From contig CALJVL010000046.1 of assembly GCA_937773775.1 (NCBI GenBank), positions 1 to 64,000 on the forward strand: DNA of 64,000 nt, given 5' to 3'. Origin of the DNA: an uncultured Flavobacterium sp. Lineage in GTDB: Bacteria > Bacteroidota > Bacteroidia > Flavobacteriales > Flavobacteriaceae. The stretch's first letter is position 1; every line of letters starts with the position of its first letter. Below the pieces are notes generated by a model. It was not told the DNA's origin. It saw only the letters and a program-made list of their open reading frames with translations, and did not search any database. A program made the position numbers and the translations under genes. Shown piece by piece: positions 19,696 to 29,616 of the stretch.

Positions 19696-19703
19696 CAAAG
19701 ATA
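19696..19703 (-). promoter_or_regulatory. flavobacterial -7 box
   Basis: On the minus strand TATCTTTG fits TAnnTTTG and lies 22 bases before the ATG at 19673. It helps to reject the longer start at 19706. No clear -33 box. Confidence 0.45.
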
Positions 19704-19806
19704 CAAATATCATTAATTGTTTTTAGTACTGAGCAGTCCATTTAATCGCTCTTATGAAATCTTATTTTATCGATCGTATTTACATTATCATCTGTAAAAA
19801 AACCAA

Positions 19807-20763
19807 TCAATTCCAAGACAGCTCATTTCTTTCTTTCCAGTACTTATGAGAATCTGTTTTAAAAGATTTTAGCACATTCAATTCCTCTTTATCCAACTTA
19901 AAACTATAAGCTTTTATATTTTGTTTAAGTTGTTCAATACTTGATGCGCCACTTAATAAATATGTTGGTTCCAAATTATCCATTATAAACCGGAATGCAA
20001 TCGCATCTGTGCTTACCCGGTATTTTTTAGCCAAAGAGTTAATAACCATATAAAGCTTTTTATAATGGCTGAAATTTTCATTTTTAAATATACGACCGTT
20101 TGCCAAAGCTTCTTTAATAATTACTGTTTTTCCCAGCTGAAGCAAATGCTTTAAAATGGCGTGTGTCGATTGTTCTAAAATATTATAAGTCACTTGAAAA
20201 CTATCAAACAAGTCTTCTTTTTCAACCTTAATTTTTAGTGCTGCTTCAATAATTTCACTTTGATTTGTTCCACTTGTAGTGATACCTATTTGCAAGCTTG
20301 TTTGATTCTTTATTTCGTAAAGTTGTTTTAAAACTTCTTTATTTTCCAAAACACCACTTTCAAAGGTAGCAGAATGTACTTGGTATATTTTTAATTGAGG
20401 GTGTAGTTTTTTTGAAACCTGCCATTGCTCTATCAGTTTATCTAAAGAATGCTCTTTGATTTCGTGAGCTCCGCTAAAACCTAATTCCCAATTTGCCACA
20501 TAAGTATATCCCCATTTTGTACTGAGAGTAACACGCTCGTGCTGATATTTAGAATTCCAGTTTGTTAAGAACTCTTCTCCCTTTCCGTAAGAAGGAGCTG
20601 TATCAAAATAACGAATACCATGTTGGTAAGCAAAATTAAGAACACTAAAGGCATTTTCCCTAAAAGCCTCTTGTGATTTATCATGAGTACTTTCGTCTCT
20701 GATATTGATATATTCAGGTCTCCCTAAAGCCGCTAAACCTAATCCTATTTTAGTCTTTGACAT
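19807..20763 (-). CDS. aldo/keto reductase
   Basis: 318 residues, a TIM-barrel NAD(P)H-dependent reductase. Catalytic-region marks are FDTAPSYGKGE (Asp and Tyr), STKWGY (Lys) and VHSA (His). The C-terminal half has SGASSIEQLKQN, the usual NADP phosphate-binding stretch. It follows msrA by 20 bp on the same strand, so both are probably cotranscribed. The carbonyl substrate cannot be told. Confidence 0.9.
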   Translation of the reverse strand: MSKTKIGLGLAALGRPEYINIRDESTHDKSQEAFRENAFSVLNFAYQHGIRYFDTAPSYGKGEEFLTNWNSKYQHERVTLSTKWGYTYVANWELGFSGAHEIKEHSLDKLIEQWQVSKKLHPQLKIYQVHSATFESGVLENKEVLKQLYEIKNQTSLQIGITTSGTNQSEIIEAALKIKVEKEDLFDSFQVTYNILEQSTHAILKHLLQLGKTVIIKEALANGRIFKNENFSHYKKLYMVINSLAKKYRVSTDAIAFRFIMDNLEPTYLLSGASSIEQLKQNIKAYSFKLDKEELNVLKSFKTDSHKYWKERNELSWN

Positions 20764-20783
20764 ACAATTAATACAGTTATAAT

Positions 20784-21299
20784 TTATTTTAGATGTTTTA
20801 ATTTCTCTGGATTTACTGCACTTGAAAATTGATTCAATAACAGTTTCAGTTTAGGGTTTATAAAGCTCTCGCAGAAAGGTTTCTTTGGATTATTAAAATA
20901 GTAATTGGTTATTTCGTCTCGTGAAGCTTTAAAAGTTTGAAAAGGAATCACTTGTGTTACTAATTTCTTTTCTGAAAGCTTTTGAAATATTGCGATGATT
21001 TGCTCTACTTCCTGTTTTTGGACTTCAGAAAATGTGTAAACTGCAGATCGGTATTTGTTTCGCATAGAATGGTTTGAGGTACTCTTGTGCGTATGTAAAT
21101 GAATTTCAATTAGTGTTGTAACAGCAATTTCTTCCGAATTAAAATACACGATAACGGCTTCAGAAAACGAGCGGTTATCTCCTATTGAAGCGACATGACC
21201 TTGTTCTACTTTTATGACACCTTGTAACGACTGAAAAACCGCTTCAGTGCACCAGTGGCAGCCGCCGCCTAAGGCTATTTTACTTTCGTTTAATGTCAT
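20784..21299 (-). CDS. msrA: peptide-methionine (S)-S-oxide reductase
   Basis: 171 residues from ATG 21299 (MTLNESKIALGGGCHWC); the frame opens further upstream at 21362 but the extra 21 residues are unlike MsrA. Catalytic Cys lies in GGGCHWCTEAVFQ; most MsrA proteins have GCFW, and His for Phe is an allowed variant. It repairs methionine sulfoxide in proteins. It heads a likely operon with the aldo/keto reductase. Confidence 0.92.
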   Translation of the reverse strand: MTLNESKIALGGGCHWCTEAVFQSLQGVIKVEQGHVASIGDNRSFSEAVIVYFNSEEIAVTTLIEIHLHTHKSTSNHSMRNKYRSAVYTFSEVQKQEVEQIIAIFQKLSEKKLVTQVIPFQTFKASRDEITNYYFNNPKKPFCESFINPKLKLLLNQFSSAVNPEKLKHLK

Positions 21300-21748
21300 A
21301 TTACTTCGTATTCTAATTATTTGAGTGTTTATCTGAGAGAAGGCTTTCTGTTTTTTCTCCAATTGTAATTCTTGGAAAATTTAGTTTTCTAGTTTTATAT
21401 AAACTCCTTAGCTCTTCTTCATTAATTGCATTTGATTATGCATCAAGATAAGTGCGAGTTAAATGCAAGTCCCTTAAATACTTTTTATAGTAACGGGCTT
21501 TAGGGCAACCTTAGGCGCCATAAAATCTAATTTCTGCTATCATTTAGACTATTATTTAAAAAACATCAATGATTGCGCACGGCTTTTAGTAAAAGATTAA
21601 ATCATCATTTTTAGCAATAAAATAACAACCAAGGTGTTGCTCTAGTTTATAACTAACAATCCGGTAATTTATGCAACTACTTTTCTAAACAATTAGAAAT
21701 TATATGTTCTATTAGGAGTCATTTACTTTTTAATAAATCTATCAATTT
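21300..21748. other. intergenic region without a gene
   Basis: 449 bp between two minus-strand genes. AT-rich, no ORF with family likeness, and no strong hairpin. The part near 21300-21420 probably holds the msrA promoter. Confidence 0.5.
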
Positions 21749-22465
21749 TTATTCAAAAGGGTTTGTTGCCCAAATAGTTACTTCAGGGACAAATCCTTTG
21801 TTACGCATTTCTACAATCGAAATAATGGTATGTGCAATATCTTCTGAACCTAGTTTGTTAGATTGTTCTTTACGTTCGTCACGATTTTCTCGGGATCTGT
21901 ACGTAAATGCGGTTGTAACTTCACTTGGATTAACTAAAGTTACTCGAATATTATATTTTCGCAGTTCAGCCTGCCAAGATTGAGTCATACCTCTAACTGC
22001 AAATTTTGATGCGGCAAAAACTGAACCTTGTGCAAAACCTTGTTGGCTAGCGGTTCCTCCTATATTTATAATATTACCTGAGCTTTGTTCCTTAAATTGT
22101 GGCAAGAACTCTTGAGTTAACAAGGCCATGCCAAATACGTTAGTGGTGTAAACGCTTAGTAAGTCGTTTTCCGTAATTTCTCCTAGAGCTGGAAAAGCTC
22201 CAATGCCAGCATTATTTACTAAAGTATCAATTTTCCCGTCTAATAGAGCGAGTGCCTCTTTGGCCTTTTGTGGTATTGATTTTAAATCACTAATGTCAAA
22301 TGATAATGGAATTGCTCCTATTTCGTCAGCTACTTTTTTTAGTTTGTTTTCATCTCGCCCTGTAATTACAACTTTAGCACCTCTGGCAATAAATTGTTTT
22401 GCTGTCTCTTTTCCGATTCCGGAACTTCCTCCCGTAATTAGAACTCTTGAATTATTAATTTCCAT
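21749..22465 (-). CDS. short-chain dehydrogenase/reductase with Tyr-to-Phe active site
   Basis: 238 residues. The NAD(P)-binding motif is LITGGSSGIGKETAKQF and NNAGIG is present. The catalytic YxxxK block reads FAASKFAVRGMTQSW, so the proton-donating Tyr is Phe while the Lys is kept. Classical members with this C-terminal pattern are 3-oxoacyl-ACP-reductase-like. The change is TAT to TTT by one base and should greatly lower activity; it may be a real variant or a base error. Confidence 0.88.
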   Translation of the reverse strand: MEINNSRVLITGGSSGIGKETAKQFIARGAKVVITGRDENKLKKVADEIGAIPLSFDISDLKSIPQKAKEALALLDGKIDTLVNNAGIGAFPALGEITENDLLSVYTTNVFGMALLTQEFLPQFKEQSSGNIINIGGTASQQGFAQGSVFAASKFAVRGMTQSWQAELRKYNIRVTLVNPSEVTTAFTYRSRENRDERKEQSNKLGSEDIAHTIISIVEMRNKGFVPEVTIWATNPFE

Positions 22466-22923
22466 TTTATTGTTTTAATAATCGAAAATAACATTCCGAT
22501 TTCTACTCTATTATTTGTTAAAAATGCTTCCGTTTTAAGCAGCATTATAATCACTCGCAGTAAAAGTAATCTTTAAATTCAATGCAGCAATAATTGATTT
22601 TTTTTTTATAAAAAGATACTCTTTCTCCATCTTTAATTTTGGAAGAAATACCTATCGAAACTGCAATCGCTTTGAACAACCAATAATCCATTATATTTTT
22701 TAAAGCTGCTTTCAAGAATAAAAATATTATCTACAAGTAATAGCTGCTGAAGTTTTATGCTAGCTTAAAATTCAAGCAACATTTACATTTTGGTTAACCT
22801 TCTTTGTCTGATAAAAAGGAAAACGATTTCAAAAACTCAATATTTTTCAATGATAATTAATTACAGAACATACTTAGCCTGTAAAGCAAAATAATAATTA
22901 TGTTCGTTTGAAAAAACCTTAGT
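22466..22923. other. intergenic region without a gene
   Basis: 458 bp between minus-strand genes. It contains poly-T tracts (near 22600) and no supported gene, repeat or terminator. Confidence 0.5.
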
Positions 22924-24291
22924 TTATTGTATCCAAATAGTTTTTGTGTTCACAAATTCACGAATTCCATAAGCGGCAAGTTCCCTACCGTAGCCACTAT
23001 TTTTTACTCCACCAAAAGGCAACCTTGGGTCGGAGACTACTAGCTTATTTACAAAACTACTCCCCGCCTCCAACTGTAGGGCGAGCCTTTCCCCTCTTTC
23101 ACTATTCCCTGTGAATACGCCAGAACCTAGGCCAAAAATAGAATTGTTGGCTAATTCTACCGCATGTGCATCATCTCTTGCACGAATCACTGAAGCCACA
23201 GGGCCAAACAGCTCATTGTCAAAACCTTCCATTCCCGGCTCTAAGTCGGCCAAAATAGTAGCAGGGTAATAAGCGCCTTTACTATCCGGAATTTCACCTC
23301 CTAAAACCAATTTTCCTCCCTGAGCAATAGTTTTTAGCACTTGTTTGTGAAGCTCACTACGCAAGTCTGTTCGTGCCATAGGTCCATAATACGTATTTTC
23401 ATCTGTGGGCTCGCCCATTTTTGCAGCTTTCATTTTCTTAGTGAATAAAGACAAAAACTCATCATAGATTGTATCAAGTACAACAAATCTTTTGGCGGCA
23501 ATGCAGGTTTGCCCGTTGTTTTGTAATCGTCCAAAAGTGGCCAAATCAGTGGCTTGCTCTAAATCAGCATCATCGAGAATGATATAGGCATCACTACCTC
23601 CTAGTTCCATCACCGTTTTCTTCAAGTTTTGTCCCGCAATCGAAGCGACTGAGCGACCTGCTGGTTCGCTTCCCGTAAGAGTTACGGCAACTATATTCTT
23701 ATCTTCTATAATGTCTTTTACTAGTTTTGATTCGATATTCAGGTTGGTAAAAGTGCCTTCGGGAAATCCCGCTTTCGCAAAAGCGTCTTCCAGCGCAAAA
23801 GCGCAGCCCTGGACATTTGAGGCGTGTTTTAAAACACCGGTATTTCCTGCCATCAAGGCTGGAACCGCAAATCGGATGACCTGAAAAAAGGGGAAGTTCC
23901 ATGGCATAATTGCCAATATTACACCGATAGGCTGAAAAGTTACATAACTTTTTGTAGCTTCCGTTTTAACGCTTTCATCTACCAATAGATCCTTGGTATT
24001 GTCCCCATAGTAACGGCATATCAATGCACACTTTTCTATCTCTTTGCGGGCCTGACCGATAGTTTTCCCCATTTCCCTAGTCGCTAATTGTGCATATTCC
24101 TCCTTGTTGGCTTCAAGAATTTCAGCTAATTTAAACATTAGTTGGGCCCGCTCTTCAAAAGTCTTTTGCTTCCAGCTATCGTATGACCTTTTTGACTGAG
24201 CAATTTTTTCTTTTGCCTCATTTATGGTAATGCGATCATATTCGGCTATTTTTTCTCCAGTTGCTGGATTAATAGTTATAGTATTTGCCAT
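22924..24291 (-). CDS. NAD(P)-dependent succinate-semialdehyde dehydrogenase-type ALDH
   Basis: 455 residues, a complete aldehyde dehydrogenase. Visible are the cofactor region PWNFPFFQV, TLTGSEPAGRSVA, the catalytic Glu in ELGGSDAYIIL and catalytic Cys in NNGQTCIAAKRF. The N-terminal start MANTITINPATGEKI and 455-residue length fit the short GabD/SAD group. It oxidises succinate semialdehyde or similar aldehydes. No GABA transaminase is next to it. Confidence 0.9.
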   Translation of the reverse strand: MANTITINPATGEKIAEYDRITINEAKEKIAQSKRSYDSWKQKTFEERAQLMFKLAEILEANKEEYAQLATREMGKTIGQARKEIEKCALICRYYGDNTKDLLVDESVKTEATKSYVTFQPIGVILAIMPWNFPFFQVIRFAVPALMAGNTGVLKHASNVQGCAFALEDAFAKAGFPEGTFTNLNIESKLVKDIIEDKNIVAVTLTGSEPAGRSVASIAGQNLKKTVMELGGSDAYIILDDADLEQATDLATFGRLQNNGQTCIAAKRFVVLDTIYDEFLSLFTKKMKAAKMGEPTDENTYYGPMARTDLRSELHKQVLKTIAQGGKLVLGGEIPDSKGAYYPATILADLEPGMEGFDNELFGPVASVIRARDDAHAVELANNSIFGLGSGVFTGNSERGERLALQLEAGSSFVNKLVVSDPRLPFGGVKNSGYGRELAAYGIREFVNTKTIWIQ

Positions 24292-24340
24292 GATTTTTAT
24301 TTTTGAGATTCTTTGAACGTTATTTTAAGATAAAACATAA

Positions 24341-24640
24341 AAATAAATAAACGCGCTCCAATAAAAGAGTGCCTTATGATAATTAATTGCCAATTTTTTG
24401 CCGTTTGGTGTAAAACCACGGCTTCCTAAATAAAACCAGATGCTTTTCAGCATGAACAATGTGGTTTCAAAAGAAATATCGAGACAGATTCCATTTCTTG
24501 AAACCGGTTCCCTGTATAAATGTTGCTGTGTTTCAATCTAAAAAAGTTTTAAACTAGCTGATCTAAATTCAGTTTTTATCTAAAAATTGAATCACTGTTT
24601 TACCAGTGTATTTTCCTGATTATTGTTTTAAATAGTTAGA
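24341..24640 (-). repeat. degenerate copy of 27840-28125
   Basis: The stretch matches 27840-28125 in the same order with many substitutions and small indels: shared CGCGCTCCAATAAAAGA, CTTATGATAATTAAT, CCAATTTTTTGCC and TGAATCACTGTTTT. The last block in the other copy encodes the C-terminal KTVIQF of a zinc-type alcohol dehydrogenase. So this gap (24292-24647) holds the tail of a lost second copy of that gene end plus a decayed small ORF. No intact reading is left here. Confidence 0.65.
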
Positions 24641-24647
24641 TATTATT

Positions 24648-25317
24648 TTATAGGACCGTTTTTACAGCTTCAGTAATTTGAAGTTGTGCCATATCCAAAA
24701 TATTTTTGTTGTTGTTCTTAGGTTTAAATACAGACAACTCCGTACAAGCTAATACTACGGGATTATCAATAGTATATTTTTCTATGAGTAAATGGTAATC
24801 TTCAATAAATTCTATAGTTTCCGTTTCTGAATAAACCCGTTTGCGAACTTCATCTATCCGCAATCTGTCTTCTTCTGAAGGAAGTACTACTTCAATGTCC
24901 TGGGCTTTAAAATTAGAACTGATATAGTGAGACTGCATGCTATGCATTGATCCAAATAGAACGATTTTAGACCAGTTTTTTTCTTTGATTTTTGCTACAG
25001 CTAAATGAATAGGATGAATAATCTTTTTTTTTGTGACTAATCGATCAATGGTTTCGTGTAGCGTAATATTTGGAATCAAGATACTTTCGATATCTGTTTT
25101 TTCCAATTCCGTAATATAATCTTGAACTATTGCATCCAATGAATCCGAAGTGTCTGGTAAAAGCGAATTAATAGCATCAAAATTGCAGTTCAAAGAGTAA
25201 AAGGACAAGTGCCATATCCTCCTTTTTCCTGATTATACAGTTTATTTAACTCATTTATATAAAATATAGTTGAGCTACTTCCGTAATCCCTAATATCCCC
25301 AGTTTAATTTTATCCAT
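24648..25317 (-). pseudogene. aspartate/glutamate racemase, frameshifted
   Basis: Start ATG at 25317 gives MDKIKLGILG, then a short frame change, then the long open part (25208 down to 24648) with ILIPNITLH, a PIHLA block and VLACTELS carrying the second catalytic Cys. An extra C near 25297 and a missing T near 25196 restore a protein of about 223 residues, the normal family size, with GSSST and NELNKLYNQEKGG. It begins 2 bp after the egtD stop and is the last gene of a three-gene operon in which all genes are broken. It probably isomerised an amino acid; the substrate is not known. Confidence 0.72.
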
Positions 25318-25319
25318 TT

Positions 25320-26272
25320 TTAGCTCCTTTCTAGTATATAGTCGGCAAAATATTCTTTACTGTCCATTATTTTATTACAAATCCTAAAATCAGAATTGGC
25401 AATAATTTTTTGCAAGGATAGCATCATTATACTTTCTAGAAACTTCAGTATGAATTTTTTCGGCTGCAGCAAATTCAAAGGATTTTCCCCATTGCCTTAA
25501 TCGTTACTTTTTGTTGGATTGTACTCGTAATAAAACTTTTGGCTATGCCTTCTTCCTCATTATATTCGGCTTGATGTTCAAAATGATTTAAGTCGAAGTT
25601 TCCTTCTAATTCATCATTAATTCTTCTAAGAAGATTCAGGTTAAATTTTGCTGTTATGCCTTTATGATCGTCATAAGCAGGTAGTACTAATTCCTTAGGT
25701 TTTATCAAAATCAACACCTAGCACTAATTTATCTCCATCTTGAAGAGTAGCACTCAAATTATAGATGAATTGTGCTGCCATTTCATCACTCATATTACCA
25801 ATATTAGAGCCTAGAAACAAAACGATTTTAGGTAGTTTACTCTCTTTTAAAGAAGCCAAGACCCCAAAATAATCACCTTGTTTTGTTTGCACGGACACAT
25901 TGGGTAACTCCTTATTTAAATCTTGTTTCAAAAGCTGTAAAGAATTTATGGAAATATCAATTGGGAAATAGTCAAATTTAAAATTTTTTGCATCGATCAT
26001 CCTTAGCAACTCTTTGGTTTTCGAACCATCTCCAGCTCCTAATTCAATTAATTCAAAGTAGCTATTAGGATCAAGTTGAAGTTTGTCAATGAGATCTTGG
26101 GTTTTATTTTGAAAAATATCTAACTCACAACGCGATAGATAATACTCTGGTAAATTCATTATTTCTACAAAAAGAGCATCTCCTTTTTTATCATAAAAAT
26201 ATTTTGAAGGAAGTGTTTTTTGGAGTTGGCGTTGAGTCCTTTTTCAACATCTTTTTTGAATGTTTCAGTCAT
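25320..26272 (-). pseudogene. egtD: L-histidine N-alpha-methyltransferase, frameshifted
   Basis: EgtD trimethylates histidine in ergothioneine synthesis. Start at 26272 (MTETFKKDVEKGLNAN). Readable blocks in different frames: KYFYDKKGDALF, then MNLPEYYLSRCE with SAM motif ELIELGAGDGSKT and LFLGSNIGNM (26159-25695), then KPKELVLPAYDDHKGITAKF, then EYFADYILER near the end. At least four indels are needed, in an A run near 26210, a T run near 25702 and A runs near 25490 and 25410. The stop TAA is at 25320. It follows egtB by 1 bp. The order egtB-egtD supports ergothioneine synthesis. Confidence 0.8.
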
Positions 26273-26273
26273 G

Positions 26274-27424
26274 TTATTTTATTAATCGGATTCCTGTATA
26301 TTGCTAGCGTTCCGTTGGGTTAAAAAAAATTGCGATAAGTTGGTCTGCTATGATTTTTAGAAGTAGCCACAGATGCTCCTCTTAGCACCATATTATTGCT
26401 CATAAACTTGCCGTTATATTCGCCGAGTGCACCATTTTCTTTTTTGAATCTTGGATAAGCTAAGTAAGCACTGTTTGTCCATTCCCAGCGTTTCCCCCAA
26501 TCTAATTGTTGAGCCGAAATTTCCCATTCAAACTCTGTAGGTAGTCGCATTCCTTTCCATTCAGCGTAGGCTTTCGCTTCATAATAATTAATGTGACACA
26601 AGATCGCTGATTCATCGATTTGTTGTAAACCACTAAGACTGTAATAATGCCAATCTCCTTCTATTTTGTGCCAATACATAGGGCAATTAATGCTGTTAGC
26701 ATTTACCCAGGACCAACCTTCGTCTAACCAAAGATTAAAATCAGCGTAACCGCCGGCCTCCCATAAATTCCATAAATTCACCATTGGTAACTAAATAATT
26801 GTTGATCTCAAAATCATCAACATATACTTGTGAACAGCTAATTCATTGTCGTAACAAAAATCGTCACCTTGATATCCAATCTCATAAACGCCCCCATTTA
26901 TTTTAATACTATTTGCATTAGAGTTGCCACTGTTTATAAGATTGTACTCATTGTTAAAAACCGGGAATAAAGCATTGTGCCCCCAGCATGTATTTGACAT
27001 CAGTTATCAATAATTCCTGATGCTGTTGCTCATGATTTAATCCTAAAATTACTAAGTCAATTATTTCTTTATCAGCCACATCGGTTAGTAATTCTAGCAT
27101 TATTGCATCTACATAAGCCCTATATTCATAAATTTCACCAGTGGTTGGACGTGACATATTTCCTCTGTTGGTTTGCAAAATTCTATCCCCTACATTGTTG
27201 TAATAACTATTAAACAGAAAGTTGAAATTTGCATTGAAAGGAATGTAATTATTTGAGTAGGGTATTAAAATAAAGGTCTCAAAAAACCAAGTAGTATGGG
27301 CTAAATGCCATTTTGGAGGACTCGCAAACTGAACTACTTGGACTGCATAATCTTCAATATGAAGGTGTTTGCAAAAATCAACTGTTTGCAACCTTGTAGC
27401 TTTGTACTTTTTACCTATGTTCAT
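26274..27424 (-). pseudogene. egtB: ergothioneine biosynthesis protein EgtB-like, frameshifted
   Basis: EgtB joins trimethylhistidine to a thiol as a non-haem iron sulfoxide synthase. The N-terminal DinB-like domain is open from 27424 to 26954 with HLAHTTWFFE and the metal-type GLNHEQQHQELL. The FGE-sulfatase-like part is split: NGGVYEIGYQGDDFCYDNE, then EAGGYADFNLWL, GMRLPTEFEWE and WEWTNSAYLAYP. Extra G near 26990, an indel near 26815, an extra G near 26760 and an extra T near 26322 break the frame, and the final RWQ codon TGG reads TAG. The end TAA at 26274 is 1 bp from the egtD start. Confidence 0.8.
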
Positions 27425-27766
27425 TTTTAATTATTTAAGATTAACTAATATGTTTTTGATCCACCCAGTCCTTATGCAAGAGCTATTTTATAGGATGATT
27501 TAAAAAATTCCTTGAGCCAAATCACAAATTTTTTTCTGTCTCTATAGTGCACAACTACCGCAGTATTTAGCTAGCAACTTGTCATCCGGAAGAATAAGGA
27601 ACCACATAAAGTAGATCTAAACTAGGCTCGTTTAATTCAGTGAACCGCTTAAAAAAAAAATATCTGAAACAGTACTTCCATTAAACTTGAAAGTGTATGC
27701 ACTATACCTATTATAAGAATTACTATTTTAATAATTTGCGTTTCAAACTAGGGATCAACTTTTAAT
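27425..27766. other. intergenic region without a gene
   Basis: 342 bp upstream of egtB. AT-rich with an A-run near 27655; no supported gene or hairpin. It probably holds the promoter of the egt operon. Confidence 0.45.
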
Positions 27767-27964
27767 TTATGTTGGTACTAGAAGTAATCTAGCATCCAAT
27801 TGGTAGAATCCTGGAACGTCATTTTGAGGTAAAGCAGAAAAAGAAACAAACGCGCTCCAATAAAAGAATGCCACCTTATGATAATTAATCTCCAATTTTT
27901 TGCCATTTGGCGTAACACCAATTCTTCCCCAATTAAAATCAGGAGCTTTTAGCCACTTCGCCAA
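27767..27964 (-). pseudogene. small unassigned ORF, likely gene fragment
   Basis: 65 codons beginning MAKWLKAPDFNWGRIGV and ending LDARLLLVPT. I do not recognise a family. Reasons to think it was coding: a diverged copy of the same DNA exists at 24341-24460, and the reading frame holds aromatic-rich, protein-like composition. Reasons against a full gene: it is short and its copy is not open. It may be the remnant of a longer protein. Confidence 0.3.
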
Positions 27965-28125
27965 ATAGTAGTTCCAAAAAAAATCAAGACCAATTCATTT
28001 TCCTGAAACCGCTGCCCCAGATAAGTGTTGCTTGGTTTCAAATTAAAAAAAGCTGAAACTACACTGCTGAAAGTACGGTTTTATATGAGAACTGAATCAC
28101 TGTTTTGCCAATTGTTTTTGCAGAT
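27840..28125 (-). repeat. better-kept copy of the 24341-24640 repeat
   Basis: This stretch covers the small ORF and the last codons of the zinc-type alcohol dehydrogenase. Its diverged partner lies 3.5 kb away in the same orientation on the other side of the broken egt operon. So the operon is bracketed by two related segments; this could reflect an old tandem duplication of an oxidoreductase locus or insertion between copies. Confidence 0.6.
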
Positions 28126-29099
28126 TCCTGCACTTGGTGTGCTTTTTTCAGATTCTCAACGGTGAATCCTTCCAATGTAGTTGTTAAAGTATTTTTGATA
28201 ATTCCAGCATCTAATAAATCAGCGATAGTATTCAAAATGAATTGTTGTCGTTCGATATCCTCAGTTGTATACATGGAGCGGGTATACATTAATTCCCAGG
28301 AAAAAGTAACACTTTTTGTTTTAAGGACATCCAGATTCAAGGGTTTGCTACTTCCTGTAATCGAAACAATATGTCCTTGCGGTTTGATGATTTCGCCAAT
28401 AGTGTCCCAATATCCTCCTAGATCCACGCAGTCCAAAATATAATTAACTTGACTATAGCCAATTGTCTCTAATTCTTCTTTTAGCTTGTGATGGTTAATC
28501 ACAAAATCAGCTCCTAAATTTTTACACCATTCAATAGATTCTGGTCTTGAAGCAGTTGCTATGACGGTTAAGTTCCCTAGTTTTTTAGCTAACTGTATTG
28601 CCATAGACCCCACACCGCCAGCGCCTGCCAAGATCAATAGTGTTTTGCCTCGATCCGTCTCCGGATTTATTTTAATGCGGTCAAAAAGAGATTCATAAGC
28701 TGTTAGCCCTGTCAAAGGAATAGCTGCAGCCTCAGCAATGCTTAAACTTTTGGGTTTGTGGCCTACAATGCGTTCGTCAATTAATTGGTATTCTGCATTA
28801 CTTCCACTTCTGGTTAGGTCACCAGCGTAATACACTTGATCCCCAACTTTAAATTTTGAGGTTTTTTCTCCTACTGCTTCGACTGTTCCTACAGCATCCC
28901 AACCTATAATTTTAGGTGTTTCGAGTATGTTTTCTTTTGCTGCGCTTTGTCTAACTTTATAATCTACAGGGTTTACAGAGATAGCTGCTATTTTCACTAA
29001 TAAATCAAACCCTGACGGACTTGGTTTTTCGGTTTCAAATGCGATAAAACTGTTGGCGTGCGATATAGGTAGCGATTGCTTGAATCCGATTGCTTTCAT
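28059..29099 (-). CDS. zinc-type alcohol dehydrogenase-like / quinone oxidoreductase (MDR family)
   Basis: 346 residues from ATG 29099 (MKAIGFKQSLPISH); the longer frame from 29138 overlaps a promoter-like box and is not preferred. The GroES-like N-domain has NPVDYKVRQS and GWDAVGTVEAVG; the Rossmann part has LLILAGAGGVGSMAIQLAKK. No structural-zinc cysteine cluster is seen, as in zinc-free quinone-oxidoreductase-like members. It reduces quinones or enones with NAD(P)H. Confidence 0.9.
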   Translation of the reverse strand: MKAIGFKQSLPISHANSFIAFETEKPSPSGFDLLVKIAAISVNPVDYKVRQSAAKENILETPKIIGWDAVGTVEAVGEKTSKFKVGDQVYYAGDLTRSGSNAEYQLIDERIVGHKPKSLSIAEAAAIPLTGLTAYESLFDRIKINPETDRGKTLLILAGAGGVGSMAIQLAKKLGNLTVIATASRPESIEWCKNLGADFVINHHKLKEELETIGYSQVNYILDCVDLGGYWDTIGEIIKPQGHIVSITGSSKPLNLDVLKTKSVTFSWELMYTRSMYTTEDIERQQFILNTIADLLDAGIIKNTLTTTLEGFTVENLKKAHQVQESAKTIGKTVIQFSYKTVLSAV

Positions 29100-29616
29100 G
29101 TTGGTCTGTATTTGATTTTTTGTTTTGGTAAGGTACAAAATTAAAAAAGGACTCCTTTTTTTCTACGTTATAATAAAAACCATTCAAAGGTTCATATCTA
29201 CTTTTGTTGGGTAGAAAATAATAGAATACCTCAAAAAACAAATAGCTAAATCAATAGTAGAGTTCAAATAAAAGTGGAACATATGCTTCTAAAACATAAA
29301 GGGTATGTCACCGTCATAAAAGCGGAAGTAAGTCTGAATAGCTAAGGTTTTTGTCTTAAGCTTTTCAATTTATCACTTTTTCTTGTTACATGACACGACT
29401 GCCACATTTAGTTAAAAAGCTTAAAAAACGAATTTTTGACGATTTTCTAGCCTTTTTTAGGTAAACAAGGGCTTTTTTTGACGATTTTGAAGGTTTTACT
29501 TTCAATGGGGTCCCTTTGGCTTGGTTTATGCGATCTTGTCAGCATAAGTTTAAAATTAAATATTTGCTGCGTAAAAATTATGCGAAGAATGTTTTTTAAA
29601 ATTAAAAAATAATACT
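29100..29616. other. divergent intergenic region with short direct repeat
   Basis: 517 bp. The left end holds a minus-strand TAATTTTG box (29136-29143, TAnnTTTG) for the oxidoreductase gene, 37 bases before its ATG. Near 29430-29490 the block TTTTTGACGATTTT occurs twice about 43 bp apart. The right end, before the FKBP gene, has only a near match (AATATTTG) to a -7 box. Confidence 0.45.
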
